From DATGLG01 sp035294245 (lineage in GTDB: Bacteria; Pseudomonadota; Alphaproteobacteria; JACZXZ01): a DNA stretch of 64,000 nt. Shown here piece by piece: positions 33,698 to 42,990 of the stretch. A program made the position numbers and the translations under genes. The stretch lies in assembly GCA_035294245.1 (NCBI GenBank), contig DATGLG010000020.1:39984-103983 (forward strand). Reading direction: 5' to 3'. Each line of letters opens with the position of its first letter. Position 1 is the stretch's first letter. Below the pieces are notes generated by a model that had not been told where the DNA came from, ran no database searches, and saw only the letters and a list, made by a program, of their open reading frames with translations.

Positions 33698-34980
33698 CGA
33701 ATGCGGTTCTCTTTCGCGACGCGATGCTGCTCGACGGCACGGGTGCTGCACCACGCCCTGCCGATATACGGGTGGCCGGCGCGCACATCGCCGAGATCGC
33801 TGCGGCGGGGGTAGCGCGCGTAACCGCGGATGAGATGATCGTCGACTGCGCAGGCGCGACGCTGATGCCTGGACTCGTCGAGCCTCATGCCCATCTGAGC
33901 TTCGTCGACGCTGCGAGCCCCCATGCCTTCACGGCCACTCCGCCCGAGGAGCATCTCCTGCTCACCATCCGCCACGCCAAGCTTTATCTCGACCAGGGCT
34001 TCACGGCCTGCTTCAGCGCCGCGGCGACGAAGCCACGGCTCGATGTGGTGGTGCGCAACGCGATCGAGGCCGGAGATATTCCCGGACCCCGGCTCCTCGC
34101 CGCCAGCATGCAGCTCACCGTGACCGGTGGGGTCGGCGATCTGCGCCAGCTCCATCTCGATCCCGGCGAGGCGATGTATGCCCGCCCCTGCGACGGTCCC
34201 ATCGAGTTCCGGAAGGCCGCGCGCGAGGCCTGCCGAGACGGGGTCGACATCATCAAGATCAACCCGTCGGGCGACACCTCGACACCGGCGACGCCCTCGG
34301 ATGCGACCTTGATGACCGAGGACGAGATCGCCGCGGTCGCCGATATCGCACGCCGGCACGGCAAGCGCGTGGCGGCTCATGCGCGCAGCGCGGAAGCGGT
34401 GAAGGCATGCCTTCGTCAGGGTGTGGAGGTGATCTATCACGCGAGCCACGCGGACGCCGAGGCGCGCGACATGCTTGAGGCGCAAAAGTCGCGCATCTTT
34501 GTGGCACCGGCTCTTGGAGTCACCTATGCGAGGCTCCACGAAGCGGGTCGCTACGGCTTGCCCACGAGCGACGCCGCCAAGGCCCGCATCGCCCGAGATC
34601 TCGAGGCAACCATCGATTGCATGCGTGACCTTCATCGGCGCGGCGTGCGTGTCCTGCCGGGCGGCGATTACGGCTTCCTCTGGAATCCCCATGGCCGCAA
34701 TGCGCGCGACCTCGAGCATTTCGTGTCGCTGCTCGGCTTCACGCCGATGGAGGCCATCGTCGCGGCGACCTGCTGGGGCGGCGAGATCATGGGCCTGGCT
34801 GGCGAGCTGGGACAGGTGCGCGAGGGCTTCCTCGCCGACCTTCTCCTCGTCGACGGCGATCCCCTCGCCGAGCTTGCCATTCTCCAGGATCGCACCCGAC
34901 TCCTCGCCATCATGAAGGGCGGGGTCTTCCACAAGGCGCCGCCGCCCGAACTGGCGCGGCAACGGCGCGTCGCGGCATAG
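33694..34980 (+). CDS. Metal-dependent amidohydrolase (imidazolonepropionase/prolidase-like)
   Basis: This 428-residue protein starts at TTG 33694 with a GGAGG box seven bases before and TTGA overlapping the epimerase stop. The amidohydrolase site is complete: H65 and H67 (PHAHLSF), K188 likely carboxylated (IIKINPSG), H229 (AAHARS), a further His in YHASHAD, and Asp in LPGGDYGF. The closest class includes organophosphate-acid anhydrolase-like and Xaa-Pro/Arg dipeptidase-like enzymes and lactonases. The transporter context suggests hydrolysis of an imported cyclic or amide compound. It is the last gene of the IclR operon. Confidence 0.85.
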   Translation: MTNAVLFRDAMLLDGTGAAPRPADIRVAGAHIAEIAAAGVARVTADEMIVDCAGATLMPGLVEPHAHLSFVDAASPHAFTATPPEEHLLLTIRHAKLYLDQGFTACFSAAATKPRLDVVVRNAIEAGDIPGPRLLAASMQLTVTGGVGDLRQLHLDPGEAMYARPCDGPIEFRKAAREACRDGVDIIKINPSGDTSTPATPSDATLMTEDEIAAVADIARRHGKRVAAHARSAEAVKACLRQGVEVIYHASHADAEARDMLEAQKSRIFVAPALGVTYARLHEAGRYGLPTSDAAKARIARDLEATIDCMRDLHRRGVRVLPGGDYGFLWNPHGRNARDLEHFVSLLGFTPMEAIVAATCWGGEIMGLAGELGQVREGFLADLLLVDGDPLAELAILQDRTRLLAIMKGGVFHKAPPPELARQRRVAA

Positions 34981-35165
34981 GCGAGACGTTCTCATAACGA
35001 AGGGCGCCTGGCCGCAACGCGTAGTGTGCCACCTGCTTGCGACCTCCGCGTGCATGCGCGCCGTTCGGAGCCCGATGCCGCACTCGGTTCTTGGAGGGCG
35101 TGCGCCGAAGCGGTAGTAATGGGGCGGCGTGCGGGACACGCTCCATAAAATCATAGGGAGGATCC

Positions 35166-36278
35166 ATGAGGCGTAAGACAGAGAGCGGCGTCGGCAGGGC
35201 GTCCGGGATTTCCCGCCGCGAGTTGCTGTGCCGCGGTGCCAAGGCGGGGGCGGGGGCCGCTGCCCTGAGCTTGCTGCCCGTCATCGGACGGCGCTCGGCG
35301 GCGCGCGCCGCCGCGGGAAAGGTGATCGTCCGCACCGGCGGAGGTGCTTACGAGGAGGCCCTGCGCAAAGCCATCTTCGAGCCCTTCACGGCGGAAACGG
35401 GCATCGAGGTCGTCTCCTTCGCGACCAATGTCGCCAAGCTCGTGGCCATGGTCGAGGCCCATGACATCCAGGTGGATGTCGCCGATCTGGGCGCCTTCAC
35501 CACCGTGACGTTCCAGCAGCGCGGCGCCTTGGAGAAGCTCGACCGCTCCAAGTTCAAGCGCGTGAACCTGGCCGATATCGATCCGGTTCGCGACTACTAT
35601 ATCGGCGAGAACACCTATGCGACGGTGCTCGGCTACAACACGAGCGTCTTCTCGAGCAAGCATCCGACGAGCTGGGCGGAATTCTGGGACGTGAAGAGCT
35701 TTCCGGGTCCGCGCATGCTGGAGGATATGAGTGCCGAAATCCCCAACCTCGAGTTTGCGCTGCTCGCCGACGGCGTGCCGATGGATAAGCTCTATCCCCT
35801 CGACATTGCGCGGGCGTTCAAGAAGATGCGGGAGATCCGCCCGCATATCACGAAATGGTGGGATTCGGGCGCCGTTTCCGCGCAGATGCTGGCAGGCAAG
35901 CAAGTCGTCTTGGGGAGCGTCTGGAGCGGGCGCATCCTGCCCCTCGTCGACGAGAAGGCGCCGGTGGCGATCGAGTGGAACCAATCCTCGCGCCAGCTCC
36001 AGACCCTGTGCATCCTCAAAGGCGCGCCCAACTTGGAGAACGCCTATAAATACATCGATTTCGCCATGCAGCCCAAGCAGCAGGCGGAAATGGCGCGGCT
36101 CTCCGGCTACGGCCCCATCAACAAGAAGGCCTTCGATCATATCGATGCGCAGACCGCGGCACGGCTGCCGACCTCGCCCGAGCACCTGAAGATCTCCTAT
36201 GCCACGAACGCCGAATGGTGGGTGGCCCATCGCGCAGAGATTGCTGAGAAGTGGCAGGCCTTCCTCCTCGGCGGCTAA
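35166..36278 (+). CDS. ABC transporter substrate-binding protein, PotD/PotF-type
   Basis: This 370-residue exported binding protein has an N-terminus with ISRRELLCRG followed by an Ala-rich hydrophobic stretch and ARA. It resembles a twin-arginine signal, so export through Tat is likely. The mature part has KVIVRTGGGAYEEALRKAIFEPF and EVVSFATNVAKLVAMVEA, and ends TNAEWWVAHRAEIAEKWQAF. This group takes polyamines, opines or other cationic or aromatic small molecules. It heads an operon with one ATPase and two permeases. Confidence 0.88.
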   Translation: MRRKTESGVGRASGISRRELLCRGAKAGAGAAALSLLPVIGRRSAARAAAGKVIVRTGGGAYEEALRKAIFEPFTAETGIEVVSFATNVAKLVAMVEAHDIQVDVADLGAFTTVTFQQRGALEKLDRSKFKRVNLADIDPVRDYYIGENTYATVLGYNTSVFSSKHPTSWAEFWDVKSFPGPRMLEDMSAEIPNLEFALLADGVPMDKLYPLDIARAFKKMREIRPHITKWWDSGAVSAQMLAGKQVVLGSVWSGRILPLVDEKAPVAIEWNQSSRQLQTLCILKGAPNLENAYKYIDFAMQPKQQAEMARLSGYGPINKKAFDHIDAQTAARLPTSPEHLKISYATNAEWWVAHRAEIAEKWQAFLLGG

Positions 36279-36315
36279 GTGATCGATCGGGTACCGGGCG
36301 CCCTTGGACGGTGAC

Positions 36316-37428
36316 ATGCGCGACGGCGTGAAGGCGCGAGGCGCTGCAGTTCGCCTGCAGGGTCTGCAAAAGGCCTATGGCGAGGTTTGGGCAGTGCGCG
36401 ACGTGAGCCTCGCCGCTCACCCCGGCGAGTTCGTCACCTTCCTCGGCCCGAGCGGCTCCGGCAAAACGACGACCTTGATGATGATCGCCGGCTTCGTGGC
36501 GCCGACGAGAGGTGAGATTTACATCGACGATCGGCCCGTTGCGCGCGTGCCCCCGGAAAGCCGCGGGCTCGGCATGGTGTTCCAGAGCTATGCGCTGTTC
36601 CCGCATATGACCGTCGCGGAGAACATCGCCTTTCCGCTGCGAATGCGGCGGCGGTCGCGACACGAGATCGCGGAGAAGCTGGGTCGGGCATTGGAGGTGG
36701 TGCGGCTTCCCGGTTACGAGAGCCGATATCCCCGCCAGCTCTCCGGCGGGCAGCAGCAGCGCGTCGCTCTCGCGCGCGCTATCGTCTTCGAGCCGCGCGT
36801 CCTCCTCATGGACGAGCCCTTGGGCTCCCTCGACAAGAAGCTGCGCGAGCAGATGCAGGCCGAGATCAAGCGCATCCAGCGCGAGCTCGACATGACGGTC
36901 ATCTATGTCACCCATGATCAGGAGGAGGCGCTCACGATGTCCGACCGCATCGTCGTCATGCAGAGCGGGACCGTTCAGCAGATTGACACGCCTATGGTGC
37001 TCTACGATCGGCCGGCCAATCAATTCGTCGCGGATTTCATCGGCGAATCGAATTTTTTGGCCGGAACCGTGGTCGATCTCGACGCGAACGACACAGCGGA
37101 GGTGCAGCATGCCAGCGGGCGACGCTTCCGCGCGGCAGCATCGAAGGGGGTCGCGCGGGGCATGTCGGTCGTCGCCTCGATTCGCCCGGAGCGCCTCGCC
37201 ATCACCGGCGATGTCTCCGTCGCCGGCGACAATTGCTGGGAGGGGCGCGTCGTCGAAATCATCTTCGTCGGCGATGCGGTGAAATGCCGGATCGCCATGA
37301 CGGATGAGGTCTTGACCGTCAAGACCCAGAACCGGGAGATCGCCTCGCGGATCGCCATCGGCGACGAGGTGACCGTGACCTGGCGCGCTGATCACGCGGC
37401 CGTTCTGCCGGCACGGCCGTCCGATTGA
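36316..37428 (+). CDS. ABC transporter ATPase, PotA-type
   Basis: This 370-residue ATPase has Walker A GPSGSGKTT, signature LSGGQQQRVALARA, Walker B VLLMDEPLGSLDKK and switch His in YVTHDQEEALT. A TOBE regulatory domain follows from about residue 280 (SIRPERLAITGD). The ATG at 36316 is preferred to the TTG at 36304. It energises the spermidine/putrescine-type importer encoded by its neighbours. Confidence 0.92.
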   Translation: MRDGVKARGAAVRLQGLQKAYGEVWAVRDVSLAAHPGEFVTFLGPSGSGKTTTLMMIAGFVAPTRGEIYIDDRPVARVPPESRGLGMVFQSYALFPHMTVAENIAFPLRMRRRSRHEIAEKLGRALEVVRLPGYESRYPRQLSGGQQQRVALARAIVFEPRVLLMDEPLGSLDKKLREQMQAEIKRIQRELDMTVIYVTHDQEEALTMSDRIVVMQSGTVQQIDTPMVLYDRPANQFVADFIGESNFLAGTVVDLDANDTAEVQHASGRRFRAAASKGVARGMSVVASIRPERLAITGDVSVAGDNCWEGRVVEIIFVGDAVKCRIAMTDEVLTVKTQNREIASRIAIGDEVTVTWRADHAAVLPARPSD

Positions 37429-37435
37429 GAACGGA

Positions 37436-38341
37436 ATGGCGAGACTCAAGCGAGACATGGGAGCAGAAGCGCCGGTCGGAAGCGAGAGAGGCGCTGCGTT
37501 GATTGCGGGACCTCGCCTGCGCGGAAAGGGGATTTGGCTGCTCCTGCCGGCGCTCGTCTTCCTCGCAATCTTTTTCGCCTATCCGATGATCGATATCGTC
37601 CTGCGCAGCGTCGCGGAACCGGCGGGCGTGTCCCTTGCGCAATATCGCCAAATCGTCACCCACGTCATCTATCTGCGCATCTTCGCGATCACCTTCGAGA
37701 TCGCCTTCACCGTGACGGTGCTGACGCTCATCCTCGGCTATCCGGTCGCCTATATCCTCGTCGGCGCGAGGCGGCGCGTGGCGAACGCGGTCCTCGCCTG
37801 CATCCTTCTCTCGCTCTTCACCAATATCCTGGTGCGGACCTATGCCTGGATGATCATCCTGGGGCCGGATGGCGTCCTCGACCAGCTGCTTCATTTTGCG
37901 GGAGTCGGACCCGCGAATCTCCTCTTCAATCGCTACGGCGTGCTCATCGGGATGACCTATGCCCTGCTTCCCTACATGGTGCTGACGCTCTATAGCGTGA
38001 TGCGCGGCATCGACCGCGGCTTGCTGCGGGCGGCGCGCAACTTGGGCGCCAGCGGCGGGCGCGCCTTCCGGCACGTCTTCCTACCGCTGAGCCTGCCCGG
38101 CGTCGTCGGCGGCTCGCTGCTCGTCTTCGTGCTCGCCGTCGGTTATTTCATCACGCCGCGTCTTCTCGGTGGGGCGCGCGACCAGATGATCGCGATGGTC
38201 ATCGAGCAGCAGGTCGAGCTCGGAATGAACTGGAGCTTCGCCTCGGCTCTTGCGATCCTCCTCTTGATCCTCACGGCCCTGGGGTTCGTCCTCTACGACC
38301 GCGCCGTCGGCTTGAAGTCGCTTTTCGAGAGTCGCGCATGA
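37436..38341 (+). CDS. ABC transporter permease, PotB-type
   Basis: This 301-residue permease has six hydrophobic segments and the EAA loop LRAARNLGASGGRAFRHVFLPLS near residue 205. It is preceded by the ATPase gene (seven bases) and overlaps the PotC-type gene at ATGA. Together they form the membrane channel. A second in-frame ATG six codons downstream is an alternative start. Confidence 0.9.
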   Translation: MARLKRDMGAEAPVGSERGAALIAGPRLRGKGIWLLLPALVFLAIFFAYPMIDIVLRSVAEPAGVSLAQYRQIVTHVIYLRIFAITFEIAFTVTVLTLILGYPVAYILVGARRRVANAVLACILLSLFTNILVRTYAWMIILGPDGVLDQLLHFAGVGPANLLFNRYGVLIGMTYALLPYMVLTLYSVMRGIDRGLLRAARNLGASGGRAFRHVFLPLSLPGVVGGSLLVFVLAVGYFITPRLLGGARDQMIAMVIEQQVELGMNWSFASALAILLLILTALGFVLYDRAVGLKSLFESRA

Positions 38342-39153
38342 CGGAAGCCGTCGCCGAAATCGACGAGATCGGGGTGGCGGCATGGAAGCGTTGGGCGCTT
38401 TGGGCAATCGCGGGCGGCGTGCTCCTCTTCCTGCTCCTGCCGATTGCGCTGATTATCCTGCTTTCCTTCAGCTCGGCGCGTTATCTGCAATTTCCGCCGC
38501 CGGGGTTCTCCCTGCAATGGTATCGGACGTTCTTGCAAGATCCGCAATGGATGACCTCCCTCTGGCTGAGCTTTCGCGTCTCGCTGATGTGCACGGGGCT
38601 CTCCGTCGTGCTCGGCGTGCTCGCCGCCGTTGTCCTCGTGCGCCGGCAATTTCCCGGCAAGACCGCCGTCTATGTGCTGATCCTCTCGCCGCTCATCGTG
38701 CCGGGAATCATCATCGCCATCGCGGTGTTCTTCCTCTTTTCGCGTCTGCACATGATCGGAAGTCCGGTGGCGATGGCGCTCGGCCAGACGGTGCTGACGC
38801 TTCCGCTCGTCGTCGTCATCGTCTCGGCGACCTTGCAAGGATTCGACCAGCGGCTTGAGCAGGCCGCGATCATCCTCGGCGCCTCGCCGCTACGGGCCTT
38901 TATCCACGTCACTTTGCCGATCATCGCTCCTGGCGTCGTGTCGAGCGCCCTGTTCGCCTTCCTCGCCTCCTTTGACGAGCTGCTGGTGCCCTTGCTGCTC
39001 TCCTCGCCTACCACGATGACCTTGCCGGTGCGCATCTGGACCAGCGTGATCATGCAGATCGATCCGACCATCACCGCGGTGAGCTCGACCTTGGTGGCGG
39101 TCGCTGTCGCCGTGCTGCTTACGGCCGGCTTGCTCCGCCGCATTCGGCAGTGA
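38338..39153 (+). CDS. ABC transporter permease, PotC-type
   Basis: This 271-residue permease has six hydrophobic segments, FPPPGFSLQWY near residue 55 as in PotC-like proteins, and the EAA loop LEQAAIILGASPLRAFIHVTLP near 180. It completes the importer. The TauD-type gene follows after 94 bases on the same strand, so transport and oxygenation may be coregulated. Confidence 0.91.
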   Translation: MTEAVAEIDEIGVAAWKRWALWAIAGGVLLFLLLPIALIILLSFSSARYLQFPPPGFSLQWYRTFLQDPQWMTSLWLSFRVSLMCTGLSVVLGVLAAVVLVRRQFPGKTAVYVLILSPLIVPGIIIAIAVFFLFSRLHMIGSPVAMALGQTVLTLPLVVVIVSATLQGFDQRLEQAAIILGASPLRAFIHVTLPIIAPGVVSSALFAFLASFDELLVPLLLSSPTTMTLPVRIWTSVIMQIDPTITAVSSTLVAVAVAVLLTAGLLRRIRQ

Positions 39154-39247
39154 GCTCGCCGGCCGCGGCTTGACTCGGGATTCTCCGCGTCTCTAAATGC
39201 TAGCCGCGCACGGCGGCGATGCCCTTGTGCGGTCCGGGAGGAGAATC

Positions 39248-40318
39248 ATGGTGAGCCGAGCCCCGATTTCCGATGCTTCCGCCTGGTTTGGCGAGGACAT
39301 GGCGCGATCGGATCGCTGGGTCCGAAATCTGAGCGCGGCGGCGCTCGACGAGATCGACGGGGCCCTCAAAGCCGTCCGGGCCCGCGGCATCCCTTGGCAC
39401 GAGATCGATCGGCAGAACTTCCCGCTTCCGGGGCTTGCGGAGGAGTTTGCGGAAATCGCTCGGGAGCTCGAAGACGGCTGCGGCATGATCAAGCTGCGCG
39501 GCCTTCCCGTCGAACGCTACGCCCTCGCGGAGTTGCGGCAAATCTGGTTCGGGATCGGCAGCCATATCGGTCATCCGGTCTATCAGAACTGCCGCGGCGA
39601 GCTGATGCGCGATATCCACGACGAGGGTGCAGCGGTCGGCGAGCGCTACGGCCAGATCAAGACGGGCCAGGACGACAAGGTCTTCCTGTCGTCCTATGCG
39701 CGCACGGTCTCGAACGGCGCGCTGCGCTTCCACACCGATCGCTGCGATGTGGTCGGGCTGCTTTGCGTGCAGCAGGCGAAGACGGGTGGGCAGAGCCTGC
39801 TCTGCAGCTCGACCATGATTCATAACGAGATGCTGCGGCGACGCCCCGACCTCCTGGACGTGCTATTCCAGGATTTCTATCGCAGCCGCTTCGGCGAGGA
39901 GGCGGGCGGCCCCGAGCAGGTCTACGCGCTGCCGATCTTCGGTATGCGCAACGGCAAGTTCACCAGCCATTATTCCCTGACCTATATCGAGACGGCCCAG
40001 ATGGTGCCGAGCGTTCCGCGGCTCACGGCGGCGCAACGGGAAGCCATCGAGCTCCTGGCGACGCTCGCCAAGGAGCTTGCCTTCGAGATGACCCTCGAGC
40101 CCGGCGATATTCAATTGCTGAACAATCACGTCATCTATCACGCCCGTACCGCCTTCTCGGACGATGCAACGCAGGGCCGGCGCCGCCTCCTGCTCCGCCT
40201 CTGGCTCTCCATGCCGAACAGCCGGGCGCTGCCGGAAGGTCATGAGGTGCTGTGGGGTTCGATCGAGCCGGGCGCTATGCGCGGCGGCATCGGGCAAGCG
40301 GCGGCATCGCTTGCCTGA
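39248..40318 (+). CDS. TauD/TfdA-family Fe(II)/2-oxoglutarate oxygenase (copy 1)
   Basis: The ATG at 39248 with an AGGAG box gives 356 residues. The facial triad is visible: FHTDRCD with H162 and D164, and the distal H298 in NNHVIYHART. LLRLWLSMPNSR supplies the Arg for 2-oxoglutarate. Family members hydroxylate taurine, 2,4-D, carnitine-like or other small substrates, giving succinate and CO2. It follows the PotFGHI-type importer. It is tail-to-tail with a paralogue (copy 2), to which it is similar over its full length. The substrate is unknown. Confidence 0.87.
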   Translation: MVSRAPISDASAWFGEDMARSDRWVRNLSAAALDEIDGALKAVRARGIPWHEIDRQNFPLPGLAEEFAEIARELEDGCGMIKLRGLPVERYALAELRQIWFGIGSHIGHPVYQNCRGELMRDIHDEGAAVGERYGQIKTGQDDKVFLSSYARTVSNGALRFHTDRCDVVGLLCVQQAKTGGQSLLCSSTMIHNEMLRRRPDLLDVLFQDFYRSRFGEEAGGPEQVYALPIFGMRNGKFTSHYSLTYIETAQMVPSVPRLTAAQREAIELLATLAKELAFEMTLEPGDIQLLNNHVIYHARTAFSDDATQGRRRLLLRLWLSMPNSRALPEGHEVLWGSIEPGAMRGGIGQAAASLA

Positions 40319-40337
40319 CCGCTCCCCGGCACGGGAC

Positions 40338-41456
40338 TCAGCGGCGCACCAGAGCCTCGCGGTACTCCAGGATATTCCGATAGCCGGTGTGCGATGTCAC
40401 GCCGCCGCGCACGGCGCCCGCCTCCACGCGACCCCATAGGGTCTCGTAGCCCGCCGGCAGCGGCCGGCTCCCCGGAACCGAAAGCCAGAGGCGAAGCAGG
40501 AGGCGCTGGCGCTCGGGCTCGGGATGATCCTCGTAGGAGGTGCGGGAATGATAGGTGATGTGGTTGTTGAGTAATTGAATATCGCCGGGGGCGAGCTCCA
40601 TGTGGAAGCAAAACTCCTCGGCAAGCTCCGCGAGAAGATCGAGCGCCTCGTCCTGCGTCTTGGTGATGCACGGCACCTCGGCAAAGCGCTGGGCCGACTC
40701 GATATAAGAGCGGGAATACTGGCTGGTGAAGCGGCCGCCGCAGATCCCGAAGATGGGATTGATGTAATAGGGCGCCTCGCCGGGCGCCTCCTCGCCCTGG
40801 CGGCTGTGGTAGTAGTCCTGATAGAGCTGCGCGAGCAGATCGGGCCGGCGCTTCAGAATCTCATTATGGATCGCGACGGAGCTGACGATCCGGCTCGCCC
40901 CGCCGGACTTGGCGGTGCGCACGCAGAGCAGCCCGACGACGTCGCAGCGGTCAGTATGGAAGCGCAGATGCTCGCGGCTGCGATAGCCGCGCGACGTCGG
41001 CTCGCCGAGCTTCACGCCGACATCGCGCACTTCGCCGAGGAACTCCCCGTTCTTCTTGCTCTGCGAGACCGCGGTGCCGAGATGGGTGCCGATGCCCCAG
41101 AAGATCTTCCCCAGCTCCTCCGTCGAGTAGCGCTCAGCCGGCAAGCCGCGCAGCAGGACGAAGCCGCGGCCTTCCTCCAATTCGCGGCTGCACTCGCTCA
41201 AGGTCGCGGAAAGAGTGGGAAGCGGGAAGGCCTCGCGCGTGATCTCGAGAAGTGGAACGGCGCGCGCCTCCACCTGCCGCAGCGCTGCATCGATCTCGCC
41301 GGTCTCGGACGCCGTCAGCCGACGGATCCAGTCGGCTCGTTGCGCGAGTTCCTGTCCGCGCCAGGCAAAGGGGCCGACAAGCGGCTGCGCTGGCGGAATA
41401 TTGCACGAACTCCGCGCCGCGCGCGGTGCTTGCTCGTACTCGGCCGTTTCCGCCAT
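40338..41456 (-). CDS. TauD/TfdA-family Fe(II)/2-oxoglutarate oxygenase (copy 2)
   Basis: This 372-residue paralogue of the gene at 39248-40318 is on the opposite strand with only 19 bases between their stops. FHTDRCDVVGLLCV carries H167 and D169; NNHITYHSRTSYED holds the distal His; LLRLWLSVPGSR binds 2-oxoglutarate. The ATG at 41456 has AGGAGG five bases before. An ATGACA-17-TATTCT promoter lies upstream. The two enzymes may act at successive steps or on related substrates. Confidence 0.87.
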   Translation of the reverse strand: MAETAEYEQAPRAARSSCNIPPAQPLVGPFAWRGQELAQRADWIRRLTASETGEIDAALRQVEARAVPLLEITREAFPLPTLSATLSECSRELEEGRGFVLLRGLPAERYSTEELGKIFWGIGTHLGTAVSQSKKNGEFLGEVRDVGVKLGEPTSRGYRSREHLRFHTDRCDVVGLLCVRTAKSGGASRIVSSVAIHNEILKRRPDLLAQLYQDYYHSRQGEEAPGEAPYYINPIFGICGGRFTSQYSRSYIESAQRFAEVPCITKTQDEALDLLAELAEEFCFHMELAPGDIQLLNNHITYHSRTSYEDHPEPERQRLLLRLWLSVPGSRPLPAGYETLWGRVEAGAVRGGVTSHTGYRNILEYREALVRR

Positions 41457-41475
41457 CAAGTCCTCCTATGACGCC

Positions 41476-41504
41476 AGAATAATCGAACCATATGGCCTTG
41501 TCAT
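41476..41504 (-). promoter_or_regulatory. Promoter of the second TauD-type gene
   Basis: On the minus strand ATGACA (41504-41499) and TATTCT (41481-41476) are separated by exactly 17 bases, 20 bases before the ATG. The opposite gene at 41606 starts 102 bases away, with a TTGACG at 41535-41540 but no clear -10. Confidence 0.5.
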
Positions 41505-41605
41505 GGCCGGACCGCTCGAGCACCCGAATGGGAGTTGACGCGTCGCCGATGCTCCCGGAAGATCGCGACTGACGCGATTCGCGCGGCAAGGGAGGATCGC
41601 AGGGG

Positions 41606-42934
41606 ATGTCTCCGCCCGTCGATACGGTAGAGAGCGACGCCAGGCTCCCCGCAACCGCCGACGTGGTCGTGATCGGGGGCGGCATCATCGGCTGTGTCGC
41701 CGCTTATTTCCTCGCCAAGAAGGGCTTCTCGGTCGCCGTGATCGAGAAGGGTCGTATTGCGGGAGAGCAGTCGAGCCGCAATTGGGGCTGGTGCCGCCAG
41801 CAGGGGCGGGACACACGGGAGATTCAGCTGATCAAGGAGAGCCTGGCGCTGTGGGGCGGGCTCAACGAGGAGCTGGGTGCCGATACCGGCTTTCGCCGCA
41901 CCGGTGTGCTCTACGTCACTAAGGACAAGGACGAGCTTGCCCGCTGGGAGCGATGGCTGGAGCATGCGCGCCAATATCAGATCCAGACGCGCTTCCTGAG
42001 CGCCGCCGAGGCTCAGGCCATGACGCCGGGCTGCGGGGAGAAATGGATCGGCGGGCTGCATACGGCGAGCGATGGCCGCGCCGAGCCGGCGCAGGCAGCA
42101 CCGGCCATCGCCCAGGCGGCGCGTCGCCTCGGCGTCACCCTGCACCAGGGCTGTGCTGCGCGCGGGCTCGAGACCGAGGTGGGCGCCGTCTCGGCCGTGG
42201 TAACCGAGAAGGGACCAATCCGCACTCGGGCCGTCTTGTGCGCCGCCGGCGCATGGTCGTCGCTGTTCTGCCGGCGGCACGGCATCACCTTGCCGCAGCT
42301 CGGCGTGCGTGCCTCCGCCCTGCGGACGGAGCCGGCGCCCTCCGTCTTCGAGGGCGCCATCAGCGCGCCCGGTTTCGGCATCCGGCGGCGCCTCGACGGC
42401 GGCTATACGGTCGGCTTTCGCGGCCATGCCAGCTTCGATGTCACGCCCGATGTCTTGCGCTATATGCGCGCCTTCTGGCCGGCCTATTCGCAGGAATGGC
42501 GCAGCATCAAGCTGAAATTCGGCGCTGCGTTCTTCCGCGCGCTGCGCATTCCCCGCCATTGGGCCCTGGACGGCCCATCGCCCTTCGAGGCCGTCCGCGT
42601 GCTGGACCCCGAGCCCGATCGCGACGTGCTCGATCTGGCGATCGCCAATCTGCGGAAAGCCTATCCGGCGCTCAAGGGCATCCGGATTGCCGAGACTTGG
42701 GCCGGCATGATCGACACGACGCCCGATGCCGTGCCGGTCATTTCCCCGGTCGAGGCGCTGCCGGGCTTCCATCTGGCGACGGGGTTCAGCGGCCACGGCT
42801 TCGGCATCGCGCCCGCCGCCGGTCGGCTGGCAGCCGATCTCGTCGCCGGCGACGCGCCACTCGTGGATCCGCGGCCGTTCCGCTATTCCCGCATGATCGA
42901 CGGCTCGCGGCTCGTGCCCGAAACCGGACTTTAG
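41606..42934 (+). CDS. FAD-dependent amine/D-amino-acid oxidoreductase (DAO family)
   Basis: This 442-residue flavoprotein has VVVIGGGIIGCVAAYFLAKKG near residue 20 (FAD loop), IEKG, and SSRNWGWCRQQGRD. The C-terminal ATGFSGHGFGIAPAAGRLAADL is the second FAD contact typical of DadA/glycine-oxidase-like enzymes. It oxidises an amine or amino acid to an imine, which hydrolyses to a ketone and ammonia. It heads the operon with ligB, ligA and an amidohydrolase. This suggests that an amine side chain is removed before ring cleavage, but that order is inference. Confidence 0.87.
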   Translation: MSPPVDTVESDARLPATADVVVIGGGIIGCVAAYFLAKKGFSVAVIEKGRIAGEQSSRNWGWCRQQGRDTREIQLIKESLALWGGLNEELGADTGFRRTGVLYVTKDKDELARWERWLEHARQYQIQTRFLSAAEAQAMTPGCGEKWIGGLHTASDGRAEPAQAAPAIAQAARRLGVTLHQGCAARGLETEVGAVSAVVTEKGPIRTRAVLCAAGAWSSLFCRRHGITLPQLGVRASALRTEPAPSVFEGAISAPGFGIRRRLDGGYTVGFRGHASFDVTPDVLRYMRAFWPAYSQEWRSIKLKFGAAFFRALRIPRHWALDGPSPFEAVRVLDPEPDRDVLDLAIANLRKAYPALKGIRIAETWAGMIDTTPDAVPVISPVEALPGFHLATGFSGHGFGIAPAAGRLAADLVAGDAPLVDPRPFRYSRMIDGSRLVPETGL

Positions 42935-42990
42935 AGGAAGGAAGAGGCGCGAGCGCCGGATGGGCGAGCGGGCGCTCTCAGGGAGGCGAC

